Shown: positions 42,986-53,400 of the stretch, piece after piece | Layout: each line of letters starts with the position of its first letter | Numbering within the stretch: position 1 is the first letter of the stretch | NCBI RefSeq assembly: GCF_009909145.1 | Contig: NZ_JAAAPJ010000018.1 | Location: 1-64,000, forward strand | DNA: 64,000 bases | Direction: 5' to 3' | Origin: Corallococcus silvisoli | GTDB lineage: Bacteria; Myxococcota; Myxococcia; Myxococcales; Myxococcaceae | Position numbers and translations under genes: made by a program | Notes under the pieces: model-generated | What the model was told of the DNA's origin: nothing | Seen by the model: only the letters and a program-made list of their open reading frames with translations | Database searches by the model: none

Positions 42986-43720
42986 CTACACCTCCAACAG
43001 GGCGAAGCGCTGCTCGGGCGTGAACTTGGTGAGCAGCGGCATGGCCACGTTGAGCACCGGGATGCCGCTCTTCGTCTTGCCTTCGCGCGCGCCGTGGTGC
43101 GCGTGGCCGTGGAAGACATAGGCCGCGCCATAGTGGTCGATGGGCATCGACAGGCGGCTCGTCCCCAGGAAGGGGCGGATCTCGATGTTCTCCCCCTCCA
43201 GCGTCTCCGGGATGGGGGCGTAGTGCATGATCACGACCTTCTTGGGCGTGTCCAGGTGGCTGAGCGCCGCCTCCAGCTTGAGCGACTCCGTGACGGCCTC
43301 CTGCACGAAGGACTTCGTCTGCCCCTCGCCGAACGCCTGCAACGTCGCGTTGCCGAAGCCACCGCCGAAGCCCTTCACGCCCGCGACGCCCAGCACCTTC
43401 TCGAAGATGAAATGGTCGCCGTCGAGGATGTGCACACCGACCTTGGAGAGCTCCGAGCAGATGTCCTTCACCTGCCCGTGGTCATAGTCGTGGTTGCCCA
43501 GCACCGCCGCGCACGGGACTCGCAGGGCCGACAGCTCCTCGGCCAGCACCTTGCCTTCTTCAATCATCCCGCGATCCGTCAGGTCCCCGCACAGCAACAG
43601 CAGGTCCGCCGAGGCGTTCACCTGCTTGATGAGCTGACGGAAGCGCCCGTGCTGGTCGTCCCGGCAATGCAGGTCACCGACCGCCGCCAGCCGTATCTTC
43701 GAGCTCGGATCTCGCGCCAC
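42986..43720 (-). CDS. Calcineurin-like metallophosphoesterase
   Basis: 244 residues from GTG 43720, chosen because GAGGGGGGAAC lies just upstream and the core starts at once; a 17-codon longer frame exists. All metal-binding motifs are present in order: GDLHC, LLCGDLTDRG, GNHDYDHG, MHYAPIP and FHGHAHHG. It should hydrolyse a phosphoester in the cytoplasm, with a dinuclear metal centre; the substrate is unknown. The gene overlaps the end of the upstream nucleotidyltransferase gene by 47 bp, so the two are probably translated together. Confidence 0.87.
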   Translation of the reverse strand: MARDPSSKIRLAAVGDLHCRDDQHGRFRQLIKQVNASADLLLLCGDLTDRGMIEEGKVLAEELSALRVPCAAVLGNHDYDHGQVKDICSELSKVGVHILDGDHFIFEKVLGVAGVKGFGGGFGNATLQAFGEGQTKSFVQEAVTESLKLEAALSHLDTPKKVVIMHYAPIPETLEGENIEIRPFLGTSRLSMPIDHYGAAYVFHGHAHHGAREGKTKSGIPVLNVAMPLLTKFTPEQRFALLEV

Positions 43721-44531
43721 GTGTTCCCCCCTCGGGTCTTTCCTGCTCGTCCCACGCCCGGCCGTCCCCAAATCCCCAGTGGTGGATGTCCACGTGGTAG
43801 TTCACCTTGGACACGAGGTTGCCGCGGCACAGGCGCTCATCCCAACCGCCGTCGCGCACGGTCTGGAGCGTGCGCCCCATCAGCTCCGTCATCACGAAGT
43901 TGGGCACGATGTCGCGCTCGCTGGGATAGGCGAAGCGGAACATCATCAGGTGGCTGAGGAGCACCTCCCAATAGCGGTCGAACCGCCGGAGGATGCGCTC
44001 CCAGTCCATCTCCCGCCCCGCCTTGAGGATGAGGTGGTTGATGTCCGCGCCGTCGTAGCGCTCCCGCTCGGTGACGAAGGCCTTGGACCAGATCATCTCC
44101 TCGGCCGGCGCGATGAGGCACTCGTAGCCGAAGATGGTGGCCTTCTTCGCGTGGGTGAACCACTCGTCGTCCACCGTCGCCACGCCGTTGCCGGAGGAGA
44201 AGATGAAGTCGACGAAGTAGTCGCCCTTGAAGGCCTTGTAGAGCCACACCTCGTCGGGGCGCTCGGTGCGCCACCCATCCTTCTCCAGCACGGCCAGGGC
44301 CCGGATGGCGTCCCGCTTGCGGGGGAACAGGTCCAGGTCCTTCGTGTCGCGATAGATGCCGGTATAGGTGGCGTAGGCATACGCCCCCCCCACCACGAAC
44401 GGGATCCCGGCCTCATGGAGCAGGCCGACGGCTCTGGCCCGGGCGTTGATCTCGTCCGGAGCACGCTCCCGCTCGGCCAGCGTGGCGTCCGTACCCATCT
44501 CCCCGGGATGGTTCGGGTGTCGTTTTTCCAT
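43674..44531 (-). CDS. Nucleotidyltransferase-fold protein
   Basis: 285 residues from ATG 44531 (MEKRHPNHPG); ATG 44555 or 44498 are also possible, none with a good ribosome site. The segment FVVGGAYAYATYTGIYRDTKDLDLFPRKRDA carries the hallmark GG and DxD of nucleotidyltransferase-fold proteins. KGDYFVDFIFSSGNG holds a further Asp for the third metal ligand. The rest is helical (YDGADINHLILKAGREMDWERILRRF). Related proteins transfer nucleotides to proteins, RNA or antibiotics; this one's substrate is unknown. It overlaps the metallophosphoesterase gene by 47 bp, so a coupled transfer/hydrolysis pair is plausible but only inferred. Confidence 0.8.
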   Translation of the reverse strand: MEKRHPNHPGEMGTDATLAERERAPDEINARARAVGLLHEAGIPFVVGGAYAYATYTGIYRDTKDLDLFPRKRDAIRALAVLEKDGWRTERPDEVWLYKAFKGDYFVDFIFSSGNGVATVDDEWFTHAKKATIFGYECLIAPAEEMIWSKAFVTERERYDGADINHLILKAGREMDWERILRRFDRYWEVLLSHLMMFRFAYPSERDIVPNFVMTELMGRTLQTVRDGGWDERLCRGNLVSKVNYHVDIHHWGFGDGRAWDEQERPEGGTRGARSELEDTAGGGR

Positions 44532-44739
44532 GGGCGAAAGGTAGGGACGGCCCATTTCGACCGTCGGGCAGGCGGCCGAGGGCGGCCGGAGAGCAGCCAG
44601 CCAGCCGCCAAGCCCCTGGTTTCATTGGGCGTTTCCAAGCCAAGCGAGCCCCTTTTCTGTTTTTCGGCGGGCCTGTGTCCATAGGAGCGAATTCCCTGCC
44701 GCACGGCCCGCATGACGGGCCCCGAAAGGACACGACGCC

Positions 44740-45738
44740 ATGCTGCGCAAGAGCCTGCTGTGTGCCTCCCTGCTGTTCGCCGGCTGCAACGATGCCCAGA
44801 GCACCGACGCCGACACGTTCCGCGATGGCCTGCCCTCCAAGGAGATGACGCAGGTGAAGGCGCCGAAGCAGAACGGCCAGGGCCTGACGGCGGAGGGGCC
44901 GTCCGCGATGTACGGACAGGGGCAGAAGGCCGAGTACTACCAGGCCACGGTGGCGGCCACGCTGGCGGTGAACGGCGGCACGCTGTGGGTGCTCGGCCTC
45001 ATCGAGCAGATCACCAAGTACCCGCCGACGACGCTGGAGGAGAACAAGGCGGTGTGGGGTCCGAGCACGGAGGCCCTGAGCCCCACGACGTGGCGGCTGA
45101 CGGTGACGAAGTCAGGGGACGCGTCGTTCTCGTGGGTGCTGGAGGGCAAGGCGAAGGCGGCGGACGACAGCGCGTTCCGCGCGGTGCTGTCCGGCACGCA
45201 GGTGGTGGCGGTGGACGCGAACGGCGAGCGCATGAAGGGCTTCGGCTCCGGCGAGCTGCTCATCGACTGGGACGCGTCGCGCACCCTGCCGGACGCCGAC
45301 GACAACGTGGGCACGGTGGAGATCCGCTACGCGCGCCCGAGCGCCACGGCGGAGGCCACGGTGGACGCGGACTTCCACCAGGTGCGTGACGAGAACGACG
45401 CCAGCAAGCGCGTGGACGGGAACTACCACTACAAGGCGTCCGCGACGGCGGGCGGCGAGTTCGAGTTCGCGACGTACAAGGACATCGACAACGGCAACCC
45501 GCTGCGCGCGAAGCTGGAGAAGCTGTCCATCAAGAGCCGTTGGGCGGCGACGGGCGTGGGCCGCTCGGACGTGAAGGTGACGGGGGGCGACCTGGTGGGC
45601 GAGGCCACGCTGAACGAGTGCTGGGATGCCAACTTCCTCAGCACCTACTTCCGCGTCAGCCTGGACCCCCGCCTGGGCTACGGCGAAGTGGAGGCCGCCT
45701 GCGGTGGCTTCAACGCGGCGGTGTACTCGTCGCTGTGA
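44740..45738 (+). CDS. Envelope lipoprotein A of the sigma-caspase cassette
   Basis: 332-residue lipoprotein: signal MLRKSLLCASLLFAGC with lipobox FAGC, then a short linker with DGLPSKE. The body has IEQITKYPPTT...VWGP, WRLTVTKSGDASFSWVLEGK, GFGSGELLIDWDA, DNVGTVEIRY and near the end ECWDANFLSTYF. These blocks recur in the same order in the lipoprotein at 48832-49788, so the two are paralogues of a family I do not recognise. AAGGA lies 12 bases before the ATG. It stands 27 bp before the ECF sigma gene, in the same direction. Confidence 0.8.
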   Translation: MLRKSLLCASLLFAGCNDAQSTDADTFRDGLPSKEMTQVKAPKQNGQGLTAEGPSAMYGQGQKAEYYQATVAATLAVNGGTLWVLGLIEQITKYPPTTLEENKAVWGPSTEALSPTTWRLTVTKSGDASFSWVLEGKAKAADDSAFRAVLSGTQVVAVDANGERMKGFGSGELLIDWDASRTLPDADDNVGTVEIRYARPSATAEATVDADFHQVRDENDASKRVDGNYHYKASATAGGEFEFATYKDIDNGNPLRAKLEKLSIKSRWAATGVGRSDVKVTGGDLVGEATLNECWDANFLSTYFRVSLDPRLGYGEVEAACGGFNAAVYSSL

Positions 45739-45765
45739 GGTTCCTCGCGGTAGGCTGAGCCGCGC

Positions 45766-46308
45766 GTGACCGGACCGACCCCGCTGGCCCTGAAGGTGGT
45801 GCCTCCCCGTCCCACCGAGGACCGGCGGGCCGTCCTGCGCGAGCTGTATGTGAAGTACGGCGGCAGCGTGCGTGAGCGCTGCCGTTATCTGCTGAAGGAC
45901 GCGAGCCGGGCGGAGGACGCGATGCACGACGTCTTCGCCCGCGCGCTGGTGCACGGGGATTCGTTCCGGGCGGAGGCCTCTCCGCTCACGTGGCTGATGA
46001 AGATCGCCACGCACCACTGCCTCAACCAGCTGCGCTCGGAAGGGGCGGCGTGGCGCCGGTGGTTCGCGAGGGACGCGGCGGCCCGCTCGGAGGGCCACGG
46101 CGGAGCGGAGGAGATGGAGACGCGGGACCTGGTGCGCAAGCTGCTGGCCCGGGTGGACCCGGAGACGCAGGCCGCGGCGATCCACTACCACGTGGATGGA
46201 ATGACCCTGGAAGAGGTGGCCGGGGTGCTGGGGCGGTCGGTGCCCACGGTGAGGAAGCGGTTGGAGCATTTCGCGGAGCTGGGTGGAGAGGAGCTGAGCG
46301 TCCGATGA
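45766..46308 (+). CDS. ECF-type RNA polymerase sigma factor
   Basis: 180 residues from GTG 45766. Sigma region 2 covers about 20-90 (RELYVKYGGSVRERCRYLL, DAMHDVFARAL, SPLTWLMKIATHHCLNQLR), and region 4 about 125-175 (MTLEEVAGVLGRSVPTVRKRLEHF, the HTH). Region 3 is absent, as in ECF factors. The stop overlaps the start of the anti-sigma gene (ATGA), so the two are coupled and the sigma factor is presumably held inactive by that protein. Its target promoters may include its own cassette; no motif was confirmed upstream. Confidence 0.92.
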   Translation: MTGPTPLALKVVPPRPTEDRRAVLRELYVKYGGSVRERCRYLLKDASRAEDAMHDVFARALVHGDSFRAEASPLTWLMKIATHHCLNQLRSEGAAWRRWFARDAAARSEGHGGAEEMETRDLVRKLLARVDPETQAAAIHYHVDGMTLEEVAGVLGRSVPTVRKRLEHFAELGGEELSVR

Positions 46309-47087
46309 GCGCGCACGAGTCGACCTGGACATTGCGTCGCCTGCACGCCGGCGAGCTGCCCGCCCTGGAAGCCACCCGCGCCCGGGAGCACGCCGACGCG
46401 TGCGAGAGGTGTGGCGCGACGCTCCGCTCGTTCGCGGAGGCGCAGGCCTCCTTCGAGGCGGAGGTGCCCTTCGAACGCTTCGAGGCGGGCGTGGAGCGGG
46501 CCCGCGAGAAGCAGCCCCAGGCACGGAGTGAGCCGGCGCCCAGCACGCGCTGGGTCCGGCCGCTGATGGCGGTGGCGGCGTCGGTGGGGGTGCTGGTGTT
46601 GGCGCGGCCGATGCTGGAGCGCGGCGGGGTTTCGGATCCGGTGGCGGGCAACCGGCTCAAGGGCGGCGCGAGCGCGGAGCTGCGCATCGGTGGCGGCGGG
46701 GAACCACAGCGCGTGGCGAGCGTGGACGCGCCGGAGGGGCTGCGGCCCGGGGAGCGGGTGCGGCTGGGCTATTCAGCGGAGGCGTTCCGCTATGTGGCGG
46801 CGCTGTCGGTGGATGCGCAGGGTGAGGTGACGCCGCTGTATCCCGAGTCCGGCGACAGCCTGTCGGTCGAGCCGGGCGCCGGACAGCACTGGCTGCCAGA
46901 GAGCGTGGAGTTCACCGGCGCGGGCGCGGAGCGCGTGGTGCTGGTCCTGACGGACACGCCTGTGTCGATGGACACGTTGAGCGACGCGGCCCGGAAGGCC
47001 TTCGCGGCGGCGGGGCGGGACGTCACGCGCATGGCCCCGCTGGATGTGGCGGGAGCGCAGACGCAGTGGGTCCTGCTGAAGCCATGA
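46305..47087 (+). CDS. Zinc-type anti-sigma factor with a DUF4384-like periplasmic domain
   Basis: 260 residues from ATG 46305 overlapping the sigma stop. The N-terminus has an HxxxCxxC motif (H29, C33, C36), as in zinc anti-sigma proteins that bind ECF factors. One membrane span follows at about 90-108 (WVRPLMAVAASVGVLVLA). The outer part (about 150-245) has a DUF4384-like fold: GLRPGERVRLGYSAEAFRYV, AALSVDAQGEVTPLYPE and FTGAGAERVVLVLTD. DUF4384 is often found fused to or next to caspase-like proteases, fitting the next gene, whose start overlaps this stop (ATGA). The protein likely senses an envelope cue and releases the sigma factor. Confidence 0.8.
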   Translation: MSAHESTWTLRRLHAGELPALEATRAREHADACERCGATLRSFAEAQASFEAEVPFERFEAGVERAREKQPQARSEPAPSTRWVRPLMAVAASVGVLVLARPMLERGGVSDPVAGNRLKGGASAELRIGGGGEPQRVASVDAPEGLRPGERVRLGYSAEAFRYVAALSVDAQGEVTPLYPESGDSLSVEPGAGQHWLPESVEFTGAGAERVVLVLTDTPVSMDTLSDAARKAFAAAGRDVTRMAPLDVAGAQTQWVLLKP

Positions 47088-48820
47088 GCAACGGCCCCGT
47101 CAGACACCGCGCGCCGGGACGGACACCGCCTGTCCAGCTCCGCCGGACGCGAGCCGTGGTGGCCTCCATCCCCGCGTGGGTGTCGGCCGTCGTGCGGGGC
47201 CTTCGCGCGCCAGGACAAAGAGCGGCCCCCTTTATCGCGAGCGCGCGCGCATGGCTTCCCCTGCTCGTGGTCGCCTGGGTGTCCACCGCCCACGCGGACA
47301 CGCTGCACCGCTTCGCGCTCATCGCGGGCAACGACGCAGGCGGAGCGGACACGCGGCCCTTGAGCTACGCGCGCGGCGATGCGCGCAAGATGCACGACCT
47401 GCTCACGCGGCTGGGCGGTGTCGCGCCGTCCGACGCGAAGCTCCTGCTGAACAACGACGCGAAGGACTTCCTCCTCGCGCTGTCGGAGCTGGAGCAACGG
47501 GCGCGCGCGGCGCAGGCGCGAGGCGAGCGCACCGCGCTGTTCGTCTACTACTCCGGACATGCGAAGGACGGCGCGCTGCGCCTGGGTGACTCCCGGCTGG
47601 CCTTCGACGCGCTCAAGCGCCGGTTGGCCGACGCCCCCGTGGACATCCGCATCGCCATCCTGGACTCGTGCCGCTCCGGCGCGCTCACGCGCACCAAGGG
47701 CGCGCGCAAGGCCCCCGCCTTCGACGTGGAGTCCGGCGCGGCGCGCGATGCCCGCGGCGTCGTCATCCTCACCTCCAGCGCCGCGGACGAGGACTCCCAG
47801 GAGTCGGACGCGCTGGGTGGCAGCTACTTCTCCCACCACCTGGCGAGCGGGCTGCTGGGCGACGCGGACCGCAGCGGCGATGGGCGCGTGACGCTCTTCG
47901 AGGCCTATTCGCACGCCTACGCGCGCACCGTCGCGGACACCGCCGACAGCAGCGCGGGCCCCCAGCACCCCACCTTCAGCTACGACCTCGCGGGCAACGG
48001 CGACCTCGTCCTCACCGACCTGCGCGCGAGCGCCGAGGGGCTGGTCGTGCCCGGCAGCGCCCCGGCGGGCTCGTACTACTTCGTGGATCCAGGCGGCCTC
48101 GTCGTCGCGGAGCTGGACAAGGCCGAGGACGCGGAGCGCCGCGTGGCCCTGGCTCCCGGCACGTACCGCGTGAAGCGCCGGCTCAGTGACCGGCTGCGCA
48201 TTGGCGAGGTGGAGGTCACTCGCGGCCGGACCACCGTGTTGCAGGAGCCGCGGCTGAAGGACGCCCCCTTCTCCGACGATCCCGTGAAGGGCGCGGCGCG
48301 GGACCGGGGCTCCTGGTGGGCCTTCGGGCTCACCGGAGGCCTCCAGTCCTTCTTCGACCCGGAAGTGCGCCAGTCGCTCTTCCTCTCCGTGCCCCTCTTC
48401 GGCGCGGAGGCCGAGCTGCACGACTACTTCAGACGCGACTGGATCTGGGGCTTCGACGCGGTGGTGGGCGGCACGAAGAGCGTGCTGGCGCTGCCCACGC
48501 TCGCGGGGCCGGCCTACCGGTACTCCGTGGTGAACGTGGGCACCAGCCTCACCGCCGAGTGGCCCCTGGGCCGCGTCGCGCCCTTCGTGGGCGCGCGGGT
48601 CGCGTACCTGGTCATGAACCGCCGGTTCGACGACGCGGCGTTCCCGGATCAGCACTTCGCCATGGTGTCGCCGGGACTGGTGACCGGAGCGCGCTTCCGG
48701 CTCACGCCCCGCGTGCAGCTCACCGCGCGAAGCCGCCTGCAGTATCTCCAATACACGGTCGATGCGCAGCGCTCCCTGGGGTACTGGGAGCTGGCGGCGC
48801 TCCTCACGTACGAGCCATGA
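47084..48820 (+). CDS. Exported caspase-like (peptidase C14) protease with a barrel-like C-terminus
   Basis: 578 residues from ATG 47084, overlapping the anti-sigma stop. About 60 Arg/Ala-rich residues precede a signal-like stretch (AWLPLLVVAWVSTAHADT), so the true start may be a later GTG (for example 47156). The caspase domain has the catalytic dyad H159 in VYYSGHAKDG and C196 in ILDSCRSGAL, with HRFALIAGNDAG at its start. A PEGA-like segment (about 330-385, PGTYRVKRRLSDRLRIGEVEV) follows. The last 170 residues alternate aromatic and hydrophobic strands (WAFGLTGGLQSFF, YSVVNVGTSLTAEWPLG, FVGARVAYLVMN), like an outer-membrane barrel. It probably acts in the periplasm; substrates are unknown. 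Confidence 0.82.
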   Translation: MSNGPVRHRAPGRTPPVQLRRTRAVVASIPAWVSAVVRGLRAPGQRAAPFIASARAWLPLLVVAWVSTAHADTLHRFALIAGNDAGGADTRPLSYARGDARKMHDLLTRLGGVAPSDAKLLLNNDAKDFLLALSELEQRARAAQARGERTALFVYYSGHAKDGALRLGDSRLAFDALKRRLADAPVDIRIAILDSCRSGALTRTKGARKAPAFDVESGAARDARGVVILTSSAADEDSQESDALGGSYFSHHLASGLLGDADRSGDGRVTLFEAYSHAYARTVADTADSSAGPQHPTFSYDLAGNGDLVLTDLRASAEGLVVPGSAPAGSYYFVDPGGLVVAELDKAEDAERRVALAPGTYRVKRRLSDRLRIGEVEVTRGRTTVLQEPRLKDAPFSDDPVKGAARDRGSWWAFGLTGGLQSFFDPEVRQSLFLSVPLFGAEAELHDYFRRDWIWGFDAVVGGTKSVLALPTLAGPAYRYSVVNVGTSLTAEWPLGRVAPFVGARVAYLVMNRRFDDAAFPDQHFAMVSPGLVTGARFRLTPRVQLTARSRLQYLQYTVDAQRSLGYWELAALLTYEP

Positions 48821-48831
48821 GGGAGCACGTG

Positions 48832-49788
48832 ATGCGAAACCTAGCCCTGGCCCTGACCAGCCTCCTCGCGGTCGCGTGCGGCGGCGACTTCTCCAACGAC
48901 GACCTGGAGTTCCAGAACGCCCTGCCCCAGCGCGAGGACCTGGCCGCGAAGCTGCCGGCCTCCGCCCGCGCCAGCCAGGGCCTGGGCACGCGCACCCAGC
49001 GGCTGGGCCTCCAGGTGCTGGGGGGCACGTCGGGCCTGGCGCTCCAGGCGTACACGGCGGGCTCGCAGTTCAACGCGAGCGTGGACGGCCTGCTCGCGCT
49101 GCTGGAGCTGTTCCGCAACGCCCCGCCCACCACGCGAGAGACGGACCGGCGCATCTGGGGTCCCTTCCCCGCGGACGACCACCCGGGCCACGAGCTGCGC
49201 TTCGTGATGGAGCGCACCGGCGCGGAGTTCAACTACCTCCTCCAGTTCCGTCCCCAGGGCGCGGGCGAAGGCGATTGGTGGACGTACCTGCCTGGCAGCT
49301 TCAAGGCGGACGGCGGCATCCGCAAGGGCGAGGGGACGCTCGCGCTGGACTTCAAGGCGGCCCGCGCGAAGGGCTTCGACACGAAGGGCGCGGAGGGGGT
49401 GGACCGGCTGGACATCGCCTACCAGACGAAGACGCCGCCCACGAACGTGCTGCTGCTGTTCACCGCCAAGGGCGCCGCGCTCCCCGACACGCGCTATGCG
49501 TCGCGTCAGACGCCGGAGGGGCTGGGGGAGATGGCCTTCCGGCTGCCAGGGGAGGACCTGGTGCCCGGCGGGCTCCTGGAGACGCTGGACATCGTGGCGC
49601 GCTGGACGCCAGACGGCCGGGGCGTGCTGGTGCTCACCATCCTGGAGGGGGACGCGAAGGGCGCGAAGTACACCGAGTGCTGGGACGCCCGGACGCGAAT
49701 CACCTTCATGCAGCGCAACTGGGACTTCCTCAATCCCACCGAAGGCAACCGAAGCACCTGCCCGGACGTGTCCGCGCTGGACCTCTGA
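48832..49788 (+). CDS. Envelope lipoprotein B, paralogue of lipoprotein A
   Basis: 318 residues from ATG 48832, preferred because GGGAG lies about eight bases upstream and a lipoprotein signal (MRNLALALTSLLAVAC) follows; ATG 48817, overlapping the caspase stop (ATGA), would add five residues. Like lipoprotein A it has an LP-x-E/D-L segment, a PPTTRETDRRIWGPF block, LRFVMERTGAEFNYLLQFRP, GFDTKGAEGVDRLDIAYQ and TECWDARTRITFMQRNWDF. It closes the cassette that begins with lipoprotein A. It may be a partner or substrate of the exported protease or a sensor for the anti-sigma, but nothing in the sequence decides this. Confidence 0.78.
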   Translation: MRNLALALTSLLAVACGGDFSNDDLEFQNALPQREDLAAKLPASARASQGLGTRTQRLGLQVLGGTSGLALQAYTAGSQFNASVDGLLALLELFRNAPPTTRETDRRIWGPFPADDHPGHELRFVMERTGAEFNYLLQFRPQGAGEGDWWTYLPGSFKADGGIRKGEGTLALDFKAARAKGFDTKGAEGVDRLDIAYQTKTPPTNVLLLFTAKGAALPDTRYASRQTPEGLGEMAFRLPGEDLVPGGLLETLDIVARWTPDGRGVLVLTILEGDAKGAKYTECWDARTRITFMQRNWDFLNPTEGNRSTCPDVSALDL

Positions 49789-49906
49789 GCCCCGGAAGCG
49801 GCCCGGGTTTCGGCCCGGTGGGCAGCCGGGCGGACAGTCCCTGCCCCATGGAAGGTGACGCGCCGGGTGGATTCTCTATGCTGGCGGCTGTTCTCCCGCG
49901 CCCTCC

Positions 49907-51199
49907 ATGCCCAATTCCTCGCTTCTCACCGTCTTGAAGAGCCGGCGCATCTGGCTCCTGATGGCCGTCGGCTTCGCGTCCGGCCTCCCCCTGTGGTTGA
50001 CCGGCGTCACGCTGTCCGCGTGGATGAAGAACGAGGGGGTGAACCTCAAGACCATCGGCATCTTCAGCCTGGTGGCGCTGCCCTACACCTTCAAGGTGCT
50101 GTGGGCGCCGCTGATGGACCGCTACACCCTGCCCTTCCTGGGCCGCCGCCGCGGCTGGATGCTGCTCACGCAGGTGCTGCTCATGGGCGCCATCGCGGCC
50201 ATGGGGCTCGTCAACCCGAAGGACGCGCCGGTGGCCATGGCGTGCATGGCCGTGGTGGTGACGTTCCTGTCCGCCAGCCAGGACATCGTCGCGGACGCGT
50301 GGCGCACGGACAGCCTCACGATGGAGGAGCGCGGGCTCGGCAACTCGATCTACGTCACCGGCTACCGGCTGGGCATGCTCGTCGCGGGCGGGCTCGCGTT
50401 CATCCTGTCGGACCACCTGGGCTGGTCCCGGACGTACTACGTGATGGGCGTGCTCATGGGCGTGGGCGTGTTGGCCACGCTGCTGGCCCCAGAGCCGCAG
50501 AGCGTCCGGCCCCCGCGCAACCTGGCGGACGCGGTGGTGCGGCCCTTCGTGGACTACTTCCGCCGCAAGTACGCGCTGGGGGTGCTGGCGTTCCTGGTGC
50601 TCTACAAGCTGGGAGACGCCATCGCCGCCAGCATGGTGACGCCGTTCTACATCGAGCTGGGCTTCTCCAACACGGAGATTGGCGCGCTCAGCAAGACGCT
50701 GGGGATGTTGGCCACCATCGGAGGCGGCCTGATAGGCGGACTGCTGATGGTGAAGCTCAGCATGCGCCGCGCGCTCTTCATCTTCGGCGCCGCGCAGGGC
50801 ATCACCAACCTGGCCTTCATGGCGCTGGCGCTGGTGGGCAAGAACGACGTGATGCTCGCGAGCACCATCGCCGTGGACAACGTGTGCACGGGCCTGGGCG
50901 TGACCGCGTTCGCGGCGTTCTTGATGTCGCTGTGCCACAAGAGCTTCAGCGCCACGCAGTACGCGCTGCTGTCCGCGCTGGGCACCATCGCCAACCGGCT
51001 CATCGGCTCCGTGTCCGGCTACCTGGCGACGTGGATGGGCTGGCCCACCTTCTTCGGCTTCACCGCCGTGGCGGCCATCCCCGCGCTGGTGCTGCTGATG
51101 TTCCTGCCCGAGAACGCGGCCCAACCCGTGGAGGAGGAGCCCCCCTCCGCGCCAGAGGCCATGCCGCCCACGGCGCCCTCCGTCGCCGCCGCGCGCTGA
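49907..51199 (+). CDS. ampG: AmpG-like MFS permease
   Basis: 430-residue major-facilitator transporter with about 12 hydrophobic segments. The loop after span two reads YTFKVLWAPLMDRYTLPFLGRRRGW and span four is preceded by SASQDIVADAWRTDSL, both hallmarks of the AmpG family that imports anhydro-muropeptides for murein recycling. SGLPLWLTGVTLSAWM near the N-terminus also fits. The C-terminal 30 residues are a Pro/Glu/Ala tail. No other recycling enzyme is adjacent, so the substrate is inferred from the family only. Confidence 0.85.
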   Translation: MPNSSLLTVLKSRRIWLLMAVGFASGLPLWLTGVTLSAWMKNEGVNLKTIGIFSLVALPYTFKVLWAPLMDRYTLPFLGRRRGWMLLTQVLLMGAIAAMGLVNPKDAPVAMACMAVVVTFLSASQDIVADAWRTDSLTMEERGLGNSIYVTGYRLGMLVAGGLAFILSDHLGWSRTYYVMGVLMGVGVLATLLAPEPQSVRPPRNLADAVVRPFVDYFRRKYALGVLAFLVLYKLGDAIAASMVTPFYIELGFSNTEIGALSKTLGMLATIGGGLIGGLLMVKLSMRRALFIFGAAQGITNLAFMALALVGKNDVMLASTIAVDNVCTGLGVTAFAAFLMSLCHKSFSATQYALLSALGTIANRLIGSVSGYLATWMGWPTFFGFTAVAAIPALVLLMFLPENAAQPVEEEPPSAPEAMPPTAPSVAAAR

Positions 51200-51343
51200 C
51201 GGCTTCCGGACACGCGCCCCTACCCGCCCGGTCCGCGCTCCCGCCCGCTACTGGACGGAGCGCGTCATGACCGGTGCGGCGCCCGACAGGGACCGCGACT
51301 TCGGCTCCCCTCCGTCAGCGCGCGCGACTAGGGTGGCTCCGTC

Positions 51344-52981
<1,638 letters not shown>

Positions 52982-53037
52982 GCGTGGACGGGGCGCCCCG
53001 CCCAGGCTTCGATGCCGCCGCGAGGAGCCCCACCCCC

Positions 53038-53394
53038 ATGGATGTGAAGACAGTCCTGCAGTACCTGCTCGCGGTGTCCATGGTCGGCGCGGGGGTGAAC
53101 CACTTCCTCAACCCCCGCGTGTACATGCGCATGATGCCGGCGTACCTGCCCCGCCCGAAGGAGCTGGTGCTGCTCAGCGGCGTGGCGGAGGTGCTGCTGG
53201 GCGTGTTCCTGGTGGTGCCCGCCACGACGCGGCTGGCGGCCTGGGGGCTGGTGGCGCTCTTCGTGGCGGTGTTCCCCGCGAACCTCCACATGGCCCTGCA
53301 CCCGGAGCGGTTCCGGAAGCTTCCCCCGGCCCTGCTCTGGCTGCGGCTGCCGCTGCAGGGGGTGCTCATCCTGTGGGCGCTCTGGTACGTCTGA
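53038..53394 (+). CDS. DoxX-like small membrane protein
   Basis: 118 residues from ATG 53038; GAGGAG lies about 11 bases upstream. Four hydrophobic spans: VLQYLLAVSMVGAGVNHFLN, LVLLSGVAEVLLGVFLVVP, LAAWGLVALFVAVFPANLHM and PLQGVLILWALWYV. The motif NHFLNPRVYMRMMPAYLPRP after span one and NLHMALHPERF after span three are usual in the DoxX-like group of quinone-linked or redox-associated membrane proteins, but no enzymatic role is proven. It converges closely with the NmrA-like gene (six bases between stops). Confidence 0.8.
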   Translation: MDVKTVLQYLLAVSMVGAGVNHFLNPRVYMRMMPAYLPRPKELVLLSGVAEVLLGVFLVVPATTRLAAWGLVALFVAVFPANLHMALHPERFRKLPPALLWLRLPLQGVLILWALWYV

Positions 53395-53400
53395 GGACGG

